Assembly (NCBI GenBank): GCA_026315105.1
Contig: CM048744.1
Location: 26,825,759-26,889,758 of the forward strand
Direction of reading: 5' to 3'
Source: Locusta migratoria
Lineage: Eukaryota > Arthropoda > Insecta > Orthoptera > Acrididae
DNA: 64,000 bases
Part shown: positions 1-9,985 of the stretch, one piece after another
Layout of the letters: every line of letters starts with the position of its first letter
Position numbering within the stretch: position 1 is the stretch's first letter
Notes under the pieces: generated by a model
What the model was told of the DNA's origin: nothing
Seen by the model: the letters and a program-made list of their open reading frames with translations, nothing else
Databases searched by the model: none
Translations under genes and position numbers: made by a program

Positions 1-28
1 AGTCCCCTCGGCCACCGCGGCGGCCGGC
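1..28 (-). repeat. Truncated head of a family-1 tRNA-derived SINE
   Basis: The first bases match the 5' head of the window's commonest SINE in reverse orientation (box-A region GTGGCCGAGG read on the minus strand). The rest lies beyond the window edge. Identified by comparison with full copies at 40645-40845 and 32079-32279. Confidence 0.6.
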
Positions 29-520
29 AGGGCACGCACCTTACAGCGGTGCTGGTTGTGCAGCCTCTGGTATATCACGCCTATTGGCTCTCCCCCGTGT
101 CCTGGGCACGGCCCTCGGCTGCTGAGTGGCAGCCGGCCTGCTGAGCGACTGCTGCCGCGGTCGTTAGCGGCCGTGTTTGCCGGCCGCCGGCCCGGCGCCC
201 ACCTGGCTGCATATTCAGGCAGACGGCGGCAGACACGACGCACGCCGCCTCCGCCTCCCCTGCGCGCCAATATTGATGAGGCCCACGCCTAATAAACACC
301 CGCAGCCGCTAGCGCGCATGCGCATGCCAGTGGCGTCTGGCGTCTGGCGACCCCGCCAGGACGCAAGTTTGCGCATTAGCGGCGCGCCGCTTGACGGCCT
401 ACAAATTCCCCAACAAGGCTCGTTAGCCGGCGACACCGAGCGCAGGCCGGCGACAGGAACAGGAAACGACAGCCGCGAGGTTGCGGTCGCGCTTTGAGTC
501 AACGTTGCCTCCTAACTCCA
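29..520. promoter_or_regulatory. CpG-rich block, possible promoter-proximal DNA
   Basis: Very GC- and CpG-rich sequence set in AT-rich surroundings, with many GCCGGC and CGCG motifs and a CCAAT-like word near 265. Several open frames cross it in different frames, as expected of GC-rich DNA with few stops, and none has a recognisable domain. I infer an unmethylated CpG island, possibly a promoter or first exon, but no gene can be named. Confidence 0.35.
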
Positions 521-638
521 TCACATCCTGTCGTCGCGACACACTCTGTACGAGGCGCGTTTTTTAAGTAGGTGAAGGTCGGATAAGTTGACGAGAAGTC
601 TAAGATGACGAATTTTCAATTTGTCCGATAACTCTACA

Positions 639-1654
639 AAAATGTTCAAATGTTTGTACAGTCTATGGGACTTAACTACGGGATCATCAGTCCATAAACT
701 TGTGTTGTTGTTGTGGTCTTCAGTCCGGAGATTGGTTTGATGCAGCTCTCCACAATACCCTATCCTGAGCAAGCCTCTTCATCTCCACATAAGAACGGCA
801 ACCTACATCTGTCTGAATCTGCTTACTGTATCCATCTCTTGGTCTTCCTCTACGGTTTTTACCCCACACACTTCCCTCCAACGCTAAATTCACAATTCCT
901 TGATGTCTAATAATGTGTCCTACCAATCTATCCCTTCTTTTAGTCAAGGTATGCCAGAAATTTCTTTTCTCCCCAATTCTGTTCAGTACCTCCTCATTAG
1001 TTACGCGATCCACCCACCTAATCTTGAGCATTCTTCTGTAGCACCATATTTCAAAAGCCTCAATCCTCTTCCTGTCCGCACTGTTTATCGTCCATGTCTC
1101 ACTCCCATACAAGGCAACACTCCATACAAATGCCTTCAGAAAGGACTTCCTTAGGCTTAAATCAATATTCGATGTTAACAAATTTCTCTTTTTCAAGAAC
1201 GCTTTTCTACCCATTGCCATTCTGCACTTTATATCCTCTGTACTGCGACCTTCATTTGTTATTTTACTGCGCAAGTAACAAAACTCATCTACCTCCTTTA
1301 TTGCTTCGGTACCTAATCTAATTCCTTCAGCATCACCTGATTTCCTTACACTGCGCTCCATTACCCTAGTTTTGTTCTTGTTAATGTTCATCTTATATGC
1401 ACCTTTCAGTACACTGTCCATTCCGTTCAATTGCTCTTCCAGGTCCTTTGCTGTATCTGACAGAATTACTATGTCGTCGGCAAAACGCAATGTTTTTAAT
1501 TCTTCACCCTGGACTTTAATTCCCTACTTATGAGCTAACTAAGACTAAGGACGGCACAAATATCTATGCCCGAGGGGGTATTTAAACCCCCGACCGCAGT
1601 GGCCGTGCAGACTGTGACTGGAGCGCCTCAGTCCCCTCGGCCACCGCGGCCAGC
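639..1654 (-). repeat. Family-1 SINE split by an RTE LINE insertion
   Basis: The 3' body (639-701) and the tRNA-like head (1525-1654) are parts of one minus-strand SINE with the RTE fragment between them. The outer flanks carry a near-perfect target duplication, GATAACTCTAC at 627-637 and GATAAGTCTAC at 1655-1665, so the two halves belong to one insertion. About 9 bp of SINE body are missing at the LINE insertion point. Confidence 0.85.
702..1524 (-). mobile_element. 5'-truncated RTE-clade LINE, C-terminal RT end
   Basis: The minus-strand frame 1490-720 is open for 256 codons. It starts at the reverse transcriptase catalytic block (FADDIVIL), runs through the thumb region (SETWTINSADRKRIEAFE, GRPRDGYSKQIQTD) and ends at NQSPD. 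It is closely related to the C-terminal part of the long copy at 12864-16154. The 3' end carries a short CAA-type microsatellite (read as TTG on the plus strand), typical of RTE elements. It lacks the endonuclease and most of the RT, so it is a dead-on-arrival copy, but with no stop in the retained part it looks younger than the other RTE pieces here. It sits inside a SINE. Confidence 0.88.
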
Positions 1655-1665
1655 GATAAGTCTAC

Positions 1666-1965
1666 AGATAGTGCAACGTACACTTATAGTATTGCTTCCT
1701 CAGCGCGCTCTGAAGGCATGTGTGTTCAAACAGAACCGCTTCGTCATTATGTTTTGTGGACAACAGAGGCCCAGAAGTTGAAGCTCTTTTTGTAACATTT
1801 TTTCCTGCGGCTTAAATACGCTTCATACAAGTAATACTTCTGCATTAATGAATATGAGTTGATTTCTCTTAAACTTTATGGATTTACTGATGTTTAAATA
1901 ACGGTTTAATGAATTTATTGTGTGAGACTGTGTGCATTTATAAGTCTGAATCCAAATGTCGACTA
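1666..1965. other. Unassigned AT-rich spacer
   Basis: No domain, repeat end or RNA gene recognised. Confidence 0.5.
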
Positions 1966-2273
1966 CGGGTAAGATGACGAATTGTGCAGTTCATAAGGAA
2001 GACAGGGTGACAGAAATGGAGCAAGGAATCATTGAAAGAGTCAATGCGGCGTAAGCCTGTTAAAGGCGCCGCTAGGAAGTTCGACTTTCCTGAAGCTACT
2101 TTAGGTCACTATGTTATAAAACATGTTGATGAAGTAGGAACTGCTCAGCATACGGGCTTAAATTACTGGGATGGAAAGGAGAAATATTACGTTTGTGTCT
2201 CTTTTGATAAGTAGATAAGCATCAACAAAAGTCTTTGTTTTTTAAATAAAATGTTCATATCGTCATCTTACCC
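1966..2273 (+). mobile_element. Miniature pogo-like DNA element with TA-flanked TIRs
   Basis: Inverted ends GGGTAAGATGACGA (from 1967) and its complement (to 2273) are flanked by TA on both sides, the target duplication of the Tc1/mariner/pogo group. The 308-bp interior holds a 60-codon frame (2032-2214) with a helix-turn-helix-like stretch (GAARKFDFPEATLGHYV), resembling the psq-type DNA-binding domain at the N terminus of pogo/Tigger transposases. The catalytic domain is absent. I infer an internal-deletion derivative. Confidence 0.55.
2032..2214 (+). pseudogene. Remnant of pogo-type transposase DNA-binding domain
   Basis: Sixty codons. Residues about 8-28 fit the pattern 'xAAxxFxxPxxTLxxYV' of psq helix-turn-helix domains. 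The following residues (about 30-60) match nothing I recognise and may be a different part of the parent protein joined by deletion. It lies inside the TA-flanked miniature element, which supports a transposase origin. Not a host gene as far as I can see. Confidence 0.4.
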
Positions 2274-2424
2274 TACCTGTAGAGTAAGTTGACGAATAGT
2301 ACTATCACTAACAAACACAGGTCTTGCTAAATACTCTTCAGTCTTACGAAACGTTTAAGAGCTTTAATACAAGCATTTGATTTCGACGTAACGGTCAGAA
2401 AAAATATATCTTAATGTCATCATC

Positions 2425-3138
2425 TACCCGACTTTCCCCTAAGTTCCGTTTGAACAGAAGTACACAACGAAAGGTATTTCAAAAACCTGAATTTATTTTC
2501 AGAAAGTACATACTTTACATTTCGACATAGTTGTCAAGTTTGTTCAAACACTTATCATGCCTCTCAACCAGTTTTGAAATACCCTCTTCATACAACCTTG
2601 CCGCCTGTTCCGTTAACCAAGAGTGTACTGCCGTTTTGTAAAGCACTGATCTCGGCACGTCAAGAAATTCGTTTGAGAGACCTTTTACAGTGAAGTTCCT
2701 GTTCTCACGAATCCCCGCTTCAGCTGAAACCTCCAAATGGTGTGTAATTGAAGATGGGCGACCGGAGCGCTCCCTATCATGGACGTTGTCACTGTCATCT
2801 TTGAATTCTCGTACCCACTTACGCACTTAGCTTTACTCATAACAGTATCACCGTACATTTCGCAAATCTGTCGATGAATTTCTGCAGCAGACAGGTTCCT
2901 TGGTGACAAAGACCATATCAATGAGCGAACCTCACACGCGGCGCGGGCGAGTTGACAGCATAAAACAGTTTGAAAGCACAGAACAAAACCGTACTGGTTA
3001 GCTACAGAGCTGCAACTGAGCACAGTTGTTTTTCGAGGCATGCCGGTACACGACGCATGTGCGCGAACTACGAGTGTTTACAACAAAATGGAACTTACTT
3101 AAAAAAAAAAAAAAAAAAAAAAAAAGAAAACCACGCCT
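2425..3138 (-). mobile_element. Internally deleted mariner element
   Basis: Mariner (SETMAR-like) element in reverse orientation. Its 5' end shares the subterminal motif AAGTAAGTTCC with the second mariner at 48543-49429 and carries a GCCTCG end at 3132-3137. The 3' end near 2425-2450 carries AAGTTCCGTTT. A run of 25 A (3101-3125) lies inside the 5' terminal repeat, between AAGTAAGTTCC and the GCCTCG end. It carries the transposase pseudogene at 2515-3041. Confidence 0.75.
2515..3041 (-). pseudogene. Mariner transposase, deleted pseudogene
   Basis: The N-terminal paired HTH region is recognisable (AACEVRSLIWSL, IHRQICEMYGD, WVREFKDDSDNVHDRERSGR), as is a second HTH (NRNFTVKGLSNEFLDVPRS). This is joined directly to the mariner C-terminus (WLTEQAARLYEEGISKLV, then DKCLNKLDNYVE). 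The catalytic core with all three acidic residues is missing, so it cannot cut or join DNA. There is also a frameshift near 2825. A full mariner transposase is about 345 residues; about 160 remain. Confidence 0.8.
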
Positions 3139-3696
3139 CGTGGAATAGTTTGTTGACATTGCGTTACTAATTTGAGGTGACAATGGCCGTAGGATAATTC
3201 CGGATATAATGTAGCATCTCCATTGGCACAGCGAAATGCAACAATTCGTTGCGGAATGCACTCAACAAGTCGTTGGAAGCCCACTGCCAAGATAAACCAA
3301 AGTAAATTCCTCACTACAGGCCTCGAAAGGCCCACCGGGTATACACCAGTCGCCGCGTCGTCCTCCGGGCGCAGCCCTCCACAGGCCCAGAGGCTGCAGT
3401 GGTTTTCTTGACGGGAGCCGCTACTTCTTCATCAAGCAGCTCCTCAATTGGCCACGGAACCCCGCTTGCCAACAGCGCTCGGCTGACCCGGACGCAAGTA
3501 CTAAAACATGTTAATATACAGACTGTTACTGACTATAATATATCCACAATTATATCTGAAATCAACAACTAAAGATGCCAAAAGAGCGAAAATGGAGATT
3601 GTTCCTTAACTAGATATGTGCTATACACGCCATTCTGCTAAATATTATGACGCGTTTACGTACTATGGGACTATCACCGTGTTGATGAGTATTGTC
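3139..3696. repeat. Unassigned DNA with a dispersed-repeat fragment
   Basis: 3139-3310 is not recognised. About 3311-3505 (GCCGCTACTTCTTCATCAAG, CGCTTGCCAACAGCGCTCGG) resembles part of a dispersed orthopteran repeat that I recall being linked to a 5S-rRNA-like segment. The 5S-like part itself is not here. 3506-3685 shows nothing. Confidence 0.3.
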
Positions 3697-3845
3697 AAAA
3701 TGTTCAAATGTTTGTAGAGCTTATGGGACTTAACTACGGAGTCATCAATCCCTAAACCTACAAACTACTTATGAACTAGCTTACACTAAGGACGGCACAA
3801 ATATCCGTGCTCGAGGGGGGTCTCGAACCCCCGACCGTAGTGGCC
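3697..3845 (-). repeat. Family-1 SINE, 5'-truncated
   Basis: SINE body and part of the tRNA-like head, ending after the B-box region (TTCGAGACC on the minus strand). It is flanked by a perfect 11-bp target duplication TGAGTATTGTC at 3686-3696 and 3846-3856. The head is cut off at the point where full copies continue, so reverse transcription stopped early. Confidence 0.9.
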
Positions 3846-4039
3846 TGAGTATTGTCTTTGTAATATTTAACATTTCTGAATTACGAAGGATTTTCAGCCT
3901 ACAAGACTTCACAGGACGACTTCGAACAGTATATTTTCTTGCTTTGTTGGTTGTGAAGGCAGTAGCGTTTAGAATTTTTGAATCAAAGTTTTACATCTTG
4001 TTTATTCGCATAATTCCTTACAGAGATATAACAAGGGAT

Positions 4040-4430
4040 AAAAGCAGCTCCTTTCGTATTATAGCGATATAAGGAACAGAGTGATACGGAAATGGTGCAC
4101 GAGGTGGGGTGGAAACCATTAAAGAAGGGCGTTATTCATTGCTGCGAGATCTATTTGCGAAATTTTTTCACCAAATTTCTCCTCCGATTGCGAACTTATG
4201 TTGTTACTTTTCACGTACACATGGAAAAGTAGTCATCATCATAAAATAGGAGAAATTAGATCGAAAACTGAAAGATTTCGGAGATCCACTTTCTAGTCTG
4301 ACAGAGAATGGAACGGTAGAAAGATATTATGGAAGCGATTCGAAGAACCCTGTGCCATCCAAATACTGTTATTTGCAGAGTAAGTATGTAAATGTAGATG
4401 GTGGAAATCAATTGCGCCTAAGACCTACTG
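4040..4430 (+). pseudogene. Decayed CR1-group LINE C-terminal end
   Basis: Degenerate match to the end of ORF2 seen at 62525-62915 and 28836-29318: blocks for 'LLRRDLFAKF', 'KIREIRSKTERFR' and 'REWNGR' can be followed with many frame breaks. It ends near an ATGTAGATGG tail, like the GTAGAT tail of this LINE group. No catalytic part remains. Confidence 0.6.
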
Positions 4431-4589
4431 AAGTCATATATCGAAGTTGTCAGCGAGGCACTGTGGAATCTTGTGGTTGCCCTATAATGATATTGAATTG
4501 ATCCTCTGGTCGAAGTGAACTGATCGCTAATTAAAAATGGTTATATTGGACTACCTGGGAACCATTTGCAGCCATTTATCAAATTTTTA

Positions 4590-4712
4590 AAACTACGTAA
4601 ACTAAGTTAAACTAAGGACAACACAACCCCATGCCTGAGGGAGGACTCAAACCTCCGACGATGGAAGTCGTGAGATTCGTAACGTGGCGCTCCAGACTGC
4701 GGCAGCTAGTCA
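4590..4712 (-). repeat. Family-2 SINE
   Basis: The minus strand reads a tRNA-like head with B box (GGAGGTTTGAGTCCTCCCTC) followed by GCATGGGG and a short body. It is like the family-2 copies at 54221-54422 and 39007-39234, but the 3' body is cut short. Confidence 0.6.
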
Positions 4713-5165
4713 TCAACTTCAGAAGTAACGATGGAATTATTATGGATGAAAATGCACCATTTCTCTGCGACATGATTGCTGGGGAATGGTTCGAAGAACA
4801 CTCTGGATAAATGTACCAAATGGTTTGACCCGTCAGATTGTCCCATTTCTGGGACGTTTGTGTACAAATCCTGCACTGGCGACAGTTTCGCCTTAATAGA
4901 TGTCATTAGAGGCAGCATGTGTTTATACTCCTGTAGGCTTCTAATCACCTGTGAGTCAACGTCAGATCGAGTTGGTGCATTTCGCCGGATGTTTACAGGT
5001 CCGACACGATATTCAGAAGTATCCTGTGACTTTTCTGACCTCATCGTATGTTGCCAGGTATATTACTGAGGAATGATTTATGGATGGGTTCAGGTTCCAT
5101 AACGATTATGGAAGTTGACTTTTATTCCTGATAACGCGTAAACTCGCATTCGCGATGAAGTTGGC
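4713..5165. other. Unassigned interval with an unsupported open frame
   Basis: A 112-codon minus-strand frame (4706-5044) overlaps a plus-strand frame of similar length. Neither has a domain, signal peptide or codon bias I can defend. I leave it unannotated. Confidence 0.4.
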
Positions 5166-5265
5166 TCAAATCCACCTCCAGCCATCGAGATTTACGTTTT
5201 CCGTGATTTCCCGAAATCGCTCTTATAAAATACCACGGCCGCTATTTTCCCCATCCTTACCCAAA
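5166..5265 (+). repeat. SINE 3'-tail fragment (third SINE type)
   Basis: Contains ATTTACGTTTTCCGTGATTT followed by CCCGAAATCGCT, which I recognise from memory as the tail of a common arthropod SINE. The head is missing and the piece is degraded. Confidence 0.45.
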
Positions 5266-5274
5266 AATTCGTTT

Positions 5275-5507
5275 CATATCATTCTCGCAAAGAGTGTTTT
5301 CATACGATTATGTCACTTATGTATGCTGATATGAGCTGTACAGCGTACAGCGCCATCTGTTAGCAGCTTTGTAACTATTATTTCAAACTGCTGTATAAAC
5401 TTCTTACATATTTCACAATAAAATTGCCGTTTACTGCAGTCCTCTATCTGTCTTTGATTTCGAGATATTTAATTTTGAAATCAGGGAGTCCTTTTCTGGA
5501 TACCCTG
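5275..5507 (+). mobile_element. 3' end of a DDE_3 (DUF4817-type) DNA transposon
   Basis: Closely matches the terminal 230 bp of the element at 50110-54589, ending in the inverted terminus GGATACCCTG followed by TA. Only the terminal non-coding part is present. The 2.2-kb repeat copy begins immediately after it. Confidence 0.75.
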
Positions 5508-5509
5508 TA

Positions 5510-7745
5510 TTGATTAATATTGCTAGGTTTTTCTTATTTTGTTATGTTAATAATTTATTATTATATTAATTAACGTGGCATAAATGTGACTTCTCCGCTA
5601 CACCACTGTCCCTGTGAAAATGTGTACTAGTCTTACTTTTAAGTGGATGTGCGAGAATCTATGCCTGTCTGAATGTAGGGGGTAATAGCTCGCTTTGCAT
5701 CATTCTCTCTGGCTCAGAGTCGATAGCTGCTGAGGCTACCAAAGAGGTTTCTACATCCTTTGGTTACAGTTCAGTGGTCGAGATTACTCTAGGGCGAGTC
5801 TCGTCATCCCCACCACCGCTTGTCTTGGATTTTCCGGCTTCCAGTGGCTTCCCACGTTTCATGGCCGCTCGGGCTGCGCATTCTATACTGGGCGTCTGAA
5901 GAAGTAAGATTGGTTCTTCTCTTGTATCCGCGAGATGGTAGCATTTCATTGTCTAGCACGTTTAACTTAGATTCGTGAAAAAAGAATCATTTTTTTGGAA
6001 TATTTTCTCCAATCCTGTGCAGAATGTGTTCTCGTTTTTCAATTCAGTGATTTCCAATAGATAAACGTGGTGTGTGTGAGATTCTGGGTGAGTTTGACAA
6101 CAGCCTGGTATGTTAAAACCTTTTGTGATCATGTGGCGGGGTATGAACTCTGTGTAAATACTTTCTAGCTTTGTGGGGCCCGATTTATAATAGGTGATAT
6201 GTTCATTTTATACAGTGCATGTAAATATCTTCTCATCCTTTCCTTCCATGAGTGATATGTGTTCCACATGGTTGGTTCATAGAACAAAGCCTTCAGCTTC
6301 CACTCTTGTTTCTTCCACGCCCATCAGGTAAGTAACTATGCGGGTATCCTTCTAATTTCCACTAATATTTCGCGATCTTCTCTCCCCGCCTATTTAATTT
6401 TGCTGTTTCTTCACCGACTTGTAGTATGCACCCTGTCTTTGTCAGTAATTCTCTCTGAGCCTTGTACAATCTCTTTCAGTAGCTTCTTTATGTAATTCTA
6501 AAGATTTCTATGAGTTGCATGCTGTAATTCTTAATTTTATTTTTTCGACTTTGTAATTATTTCACTTTTACGAGATTTTTTAGACTGCATTTCATCCGTC
6601 TCTGTAGTCCCCCCTATCGCGTGTAGCTGTATTTCATTCTCTTTCTTATATAATTCTAAGCATTTATATTGGTTGCATGCTGTAGTTAATTTTCTTTATT
6701 TTTCGGAAACTGAATATATTCAGTTTTATCGGTTTTCGGAACCACGTGGGTCCGAGTTCCGACTTCCGGGGTTCGCAGCTAGTCGCCTGAGTTCACGCCA
6801 CTTCTCATATAAAACCAGTACCTAGATCGATTCCTAATTGACTGCAATTTAAGAATTCACCATGATTAAGTATAATGAATCCGATTTTCAACCACTTCAC
6901 TTTCAGTGCATTGCGTTCACGTAACGTAGCCGTGTGTCGCCATTAGCGTGTTTAATCGTGGTCCAAATGTAATTTAACTTAGCTATACACATGCACTATC
7001 TCAAAATAGGCACGTAAGACCGAAGCCAGCTTCAAAGTGTTTTTGTATATCGTGTTTTGTGCTACCTCCGACTTGCTGAATTTCGCCCTACGACAGCGGC
7101 GCCTGCTTCCGCCTCGTCTCAGCACGCTGATTTTGGTGAGTTTCGCTGTGGCATTGCGTGTGTGTGAGAGAATGAGTGTTGTACGTGAATCCTTCCCCCC
7201 AGTTGCATTAAATCATGTATAATTTAGACTGGGCACCATCCGCATTAATCCATGTAATAGATGCATTTTTATTGTATTAACAAATTTGGTTTCCTGTTTT
7301 GCTTGTTTTCTATCTGAATAAACAAGTTTAAGTTCAGCATAATCCGTAAGTTGCCTAAAAGTAGTTTCAGAGCACCATCCCTCTTTTATTTAATATTGTT
7401 CTTCACAAGTGCTGAGAACAAGATCAGATGCAATGTTTCTTACGTCCAAATGCCGTTGCGCCATAAATGTCTCCTTAGCCACCTGTCTAAGATAATTTTG
7501 TGGTGGCTTGCTTATTATTGTCTGTGTGTAATAACGTGTGAGCTTCTATGTATATTGACCACTGTAGTACTAACTACCTGTTATTGAAGTAATTTGAAAC
7601 GAGTCAATTCTCAGTTTGGGCCAGGGAACGAGGCTTTTTAGCAGGGAGTAACCAGTAGTTCACACGTTCCTCATTTGCTAATTTTAGTGATAAATGAAGG
7701 CTCTTGTTACAAACAGTGGTCGACTTTTATCTTTCTCATTATGAA
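5510..7745 (+). repeat. Unclassified 2.2-kb non-coding repeat, copy 1
   Basis: Collinear and clearly homologous by eye, over about 2.2 kb, to 55540-55680 plus 59197-61330 (copy 2). Landmarks shared in order include CCACTGTCCCTGTGA, GATGCTACCAAAGA versus GAGGCTACCAAAGA, AACAAAGCCTTCAGC, GCGGCGCCTGCTTC and GGTGAGTTTCGCT. No frame longer than 80 codons is shared between copies, so the conserved unit is non-coding. It may be an LTR, a leader region or a non-autonomous element; its true ends are not defined. Confidence 0.6.
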
Positions 7746-8087
7746 TTCCTACTTCATCTCCAATGACCTGATCTTCGACAGACTATGAAAATCTAGGTAT
7801 CCTTACCTAAACATCAGCAAGCTATACACTACTGTTTGTTCGAAGTCTTCTAGGAGGTTAAATTTTTACGGCAGCTGAAATCCTGAGCCTACTGTGAATA
7901 ATACTTATCGTAATAAGGACTTCACTACCTGCGTTTACGCATTGATTTGCTCTAGGAATATACGCTCAGAAAATTTTCATACGAAACCATATTCTGACGG
8001 GCGTAACCTCCTAGCTCACGCAGCTGGTTAAGAAACTGAGTCATGATTCGCGTTTCCTAATGAAAAGTGCTGCGTTTGGGAGCTTTT
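7746..8087. other. Unassigned spacer
   Basis: AT-rich sequence with no recognised feature. Confidence 0.5.
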
Positions 8088-8099
8088 TAATTTCTTTTA

Positions 8100-8294
8100 G
8101 CCACGAGCGAGTAGCCTAGCGGTCTGGATCGTCATGTAGCCGATCACGTAGCCCCCCGCGTCGGAGGTTCGAATTCTCCCTTGGGCATGGATGTTTGTGC
8201 TGTGTTTAGTATAAGTTTCTTCATAAGTAGTTTGTAAGTTTAGGGACTGATGATTCCATAATTACGTCCCATAAGCTTCACAAACATTTGGACA
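8100..8294 (+). repeat. Family-1-body SINE with a divergent tRNA-like head
   Basis: Full-length SINE flanked by a perfect 12-bp target duplication TAATTTCTTTTA (8088-8099 and 8295-8306). The head contains an A box (GTAGCCTAGCGG) and a B box (GGTTCGAATTC). The body ends CAAACATTTGGACA. The head differs from most family-1 copies while the body is the same. Confidence 0.9.
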
Positions 8295-8306
8295 TAATTT
8301 CTTTTA

Positions 8307-9540
8307 TCAATAATAATGACTACGGGCTCAGACTTGCAAATAATACTCCAAAGTGGGTCGAGCGAAGGTTTTCTTTATGTTACTTACATTATCAGTGAAT
8401 TATACTTTCAACAAATATGAGTCTAGCATCTTCTCTTGTTACAACAGTTCCATGTGGTCGTTCTACTTTAAAGCACACAGTTCACATACGCCCGGATATC
8501 TAATGGATGTTAACATCTCCAACGGTTGAAATCATGCTACTGCAAAAGTTCCTGTTGGGAAAATAAATAGGGTTTTGGACAAGACTTTCCGTGAAGATCA
8601 TTTATCAACATCATGTGTCGACTTTCTGTCCGTATTCATGACAGTATTATAGCATTGTGATTGCTCCGAATACCAACGCACGGAGCTGCTGATTTTATTG
8701 TCTACTTAATGTGTATGTTTTGCAAAAACAATGTGTATATTGTACAAAAATCGATGTAAGTGTGAGTGTATGTGTGATACAGATGTTTTCCTAAGCTACT
8801 GAACCGATTTCAACCAAACGTGGTACACATACACGTAACCGTCAGAAAATATTTGCTGTAGGGGTAAAAACCACAGACAGAATGTCTACCAGATATGACG
8901 TCACAAATAATCAGATGCGCTAAGTTCTGCCGTTATCATAATGTGCGTGAATAACGAGGCCTTATACATGCGTATTCATGCACTGTTTCAGAATGAGAAC
9001 ACTTAAACAACTTACAACAAATTTTACACATTTGAAAAATTTACGACTTTTTTCCCTCACTGACAAGAGCAGCAACATAATAAAAGGAAAGAGGTTTGTA
9101 GCGTACTGTTTTTCCGTTGTTTGTGCTGTAAACCTACGGTATTAAGCGTGCGTTCCAATTTGTTAGTTATAAAATACTGACATTAATCACTAGAGATTTT
9201 ACGGGTAATATCCATATATACCACCGAAAGCACCGTTAAAATTGCAATATAGTACGACACTTAATTTAGGAGATATAAGGTCATAAATAATGAGATTCAT
9301 AAAAAACCTTCCTTTATCACTTGACGAAATTTATTACGTGTGTACTACTAACTCTATTCGCAGCACATTTCGCAGACAGTTTCCTAATATTTCACTCTAA
9401 GTACATGGAAAATATTATAGTGGGACACATTATTCAGGAGATAAGACGTCGGAAGGAATAAGCTGCGTGAAAAGAAAACAGAAATGTAAAGGGAGTGAGG
9501 CACAAGGGAGGGCAGAATGAAATAGAATGAGAATGCAATT
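8307..9540. repeat. Dispersed repeat block with TGACGTCA motif
   Basis: 8307-8700 is unassigned. From about 8780 there are units found again at 34371-34620, 36761-37440 and 38640-39000: TTTCAACCAAACGTGGTACA, then GATATGACGTCACAAATAAT, with further diverged half-units at 9265-9300 and 9430-9455. A purine-rich tail at 9445-9520 has counterparts at 38160-38560 and 39530-39720. No coding capacity is seen. Confidence 0.55.
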
Positions 9541-9820
9541 AATACCAGTGAGCTACGCTTGTAAATGGAAATCTAGAGTACATCAAAGTCTGACGGACAA
9601 ACCAAACGCAGAATGACGTAACGAAACGCTCTCTATATAATGAAGAAGTCGTAATTATGATCGTATCGTGCGCGTCTGTCCTAAACCCACATGAACGAAA
9701 GGGGTGGTGCTTAATATCAGCCACCGCTTGCACCAGCTATCGAAGAAAAATAACGATATTCTTGCTGCTAGTTTTTTTGTCTTCAAATGTTTCTTTTGCA
9801 GTATGCGGTATTTATCATGC
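9541..9820. other. Unassigned spacer
   Basis: Short overlapping frames only; nothing recognised. Confidence 0.45.
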
Positions 9821-9821
9821 A

Positions 9822-9985
9822 TTTTCCTTCTAGCCACCCAATCTTAGCCAATCTCCACTAGCTATCAATCTCATTTCTTAGTCGTCTGTACTCCATTTTA
9901 CCTCCTTCATTTTCTGCCTTTTTATGTCTTCTCCTTTCATCAATTAAATTTAGTATTTCCTGTGATATGCAAGGATTTTTTCGTA
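9822..9985 (-). mobile_element. RTE LINE internal fragment
   Basis: Minus-strand match to the endonuclease-RT linker of the long RTE (around 14225-14400). The peptide blocks 'EILNLIDERRRHKKAENEGG' and 'YRRLRNEIDS' can be read with small changes. Both ends are broken. Confidence 0.75.

Noticed and set aside
56..502. Overlapping 72-106-codon frames in the first CpG block
   Set aside because: All frames are open because stops are rare in GC-rich DNA; composition is Arg/Pro/Ala-rich with no domain.
4706..5069. 112-codon minus-strand frame and overlapping 97-codon plus-strand frame
   Set aside because: Mutually overlapping, no domain or signal, and in the middle of repeats.
5764..5949. 61-codon minus-strand frame
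   Set aside because: It falls in the 2.2-kb repeat and is not open in the homologous copy.
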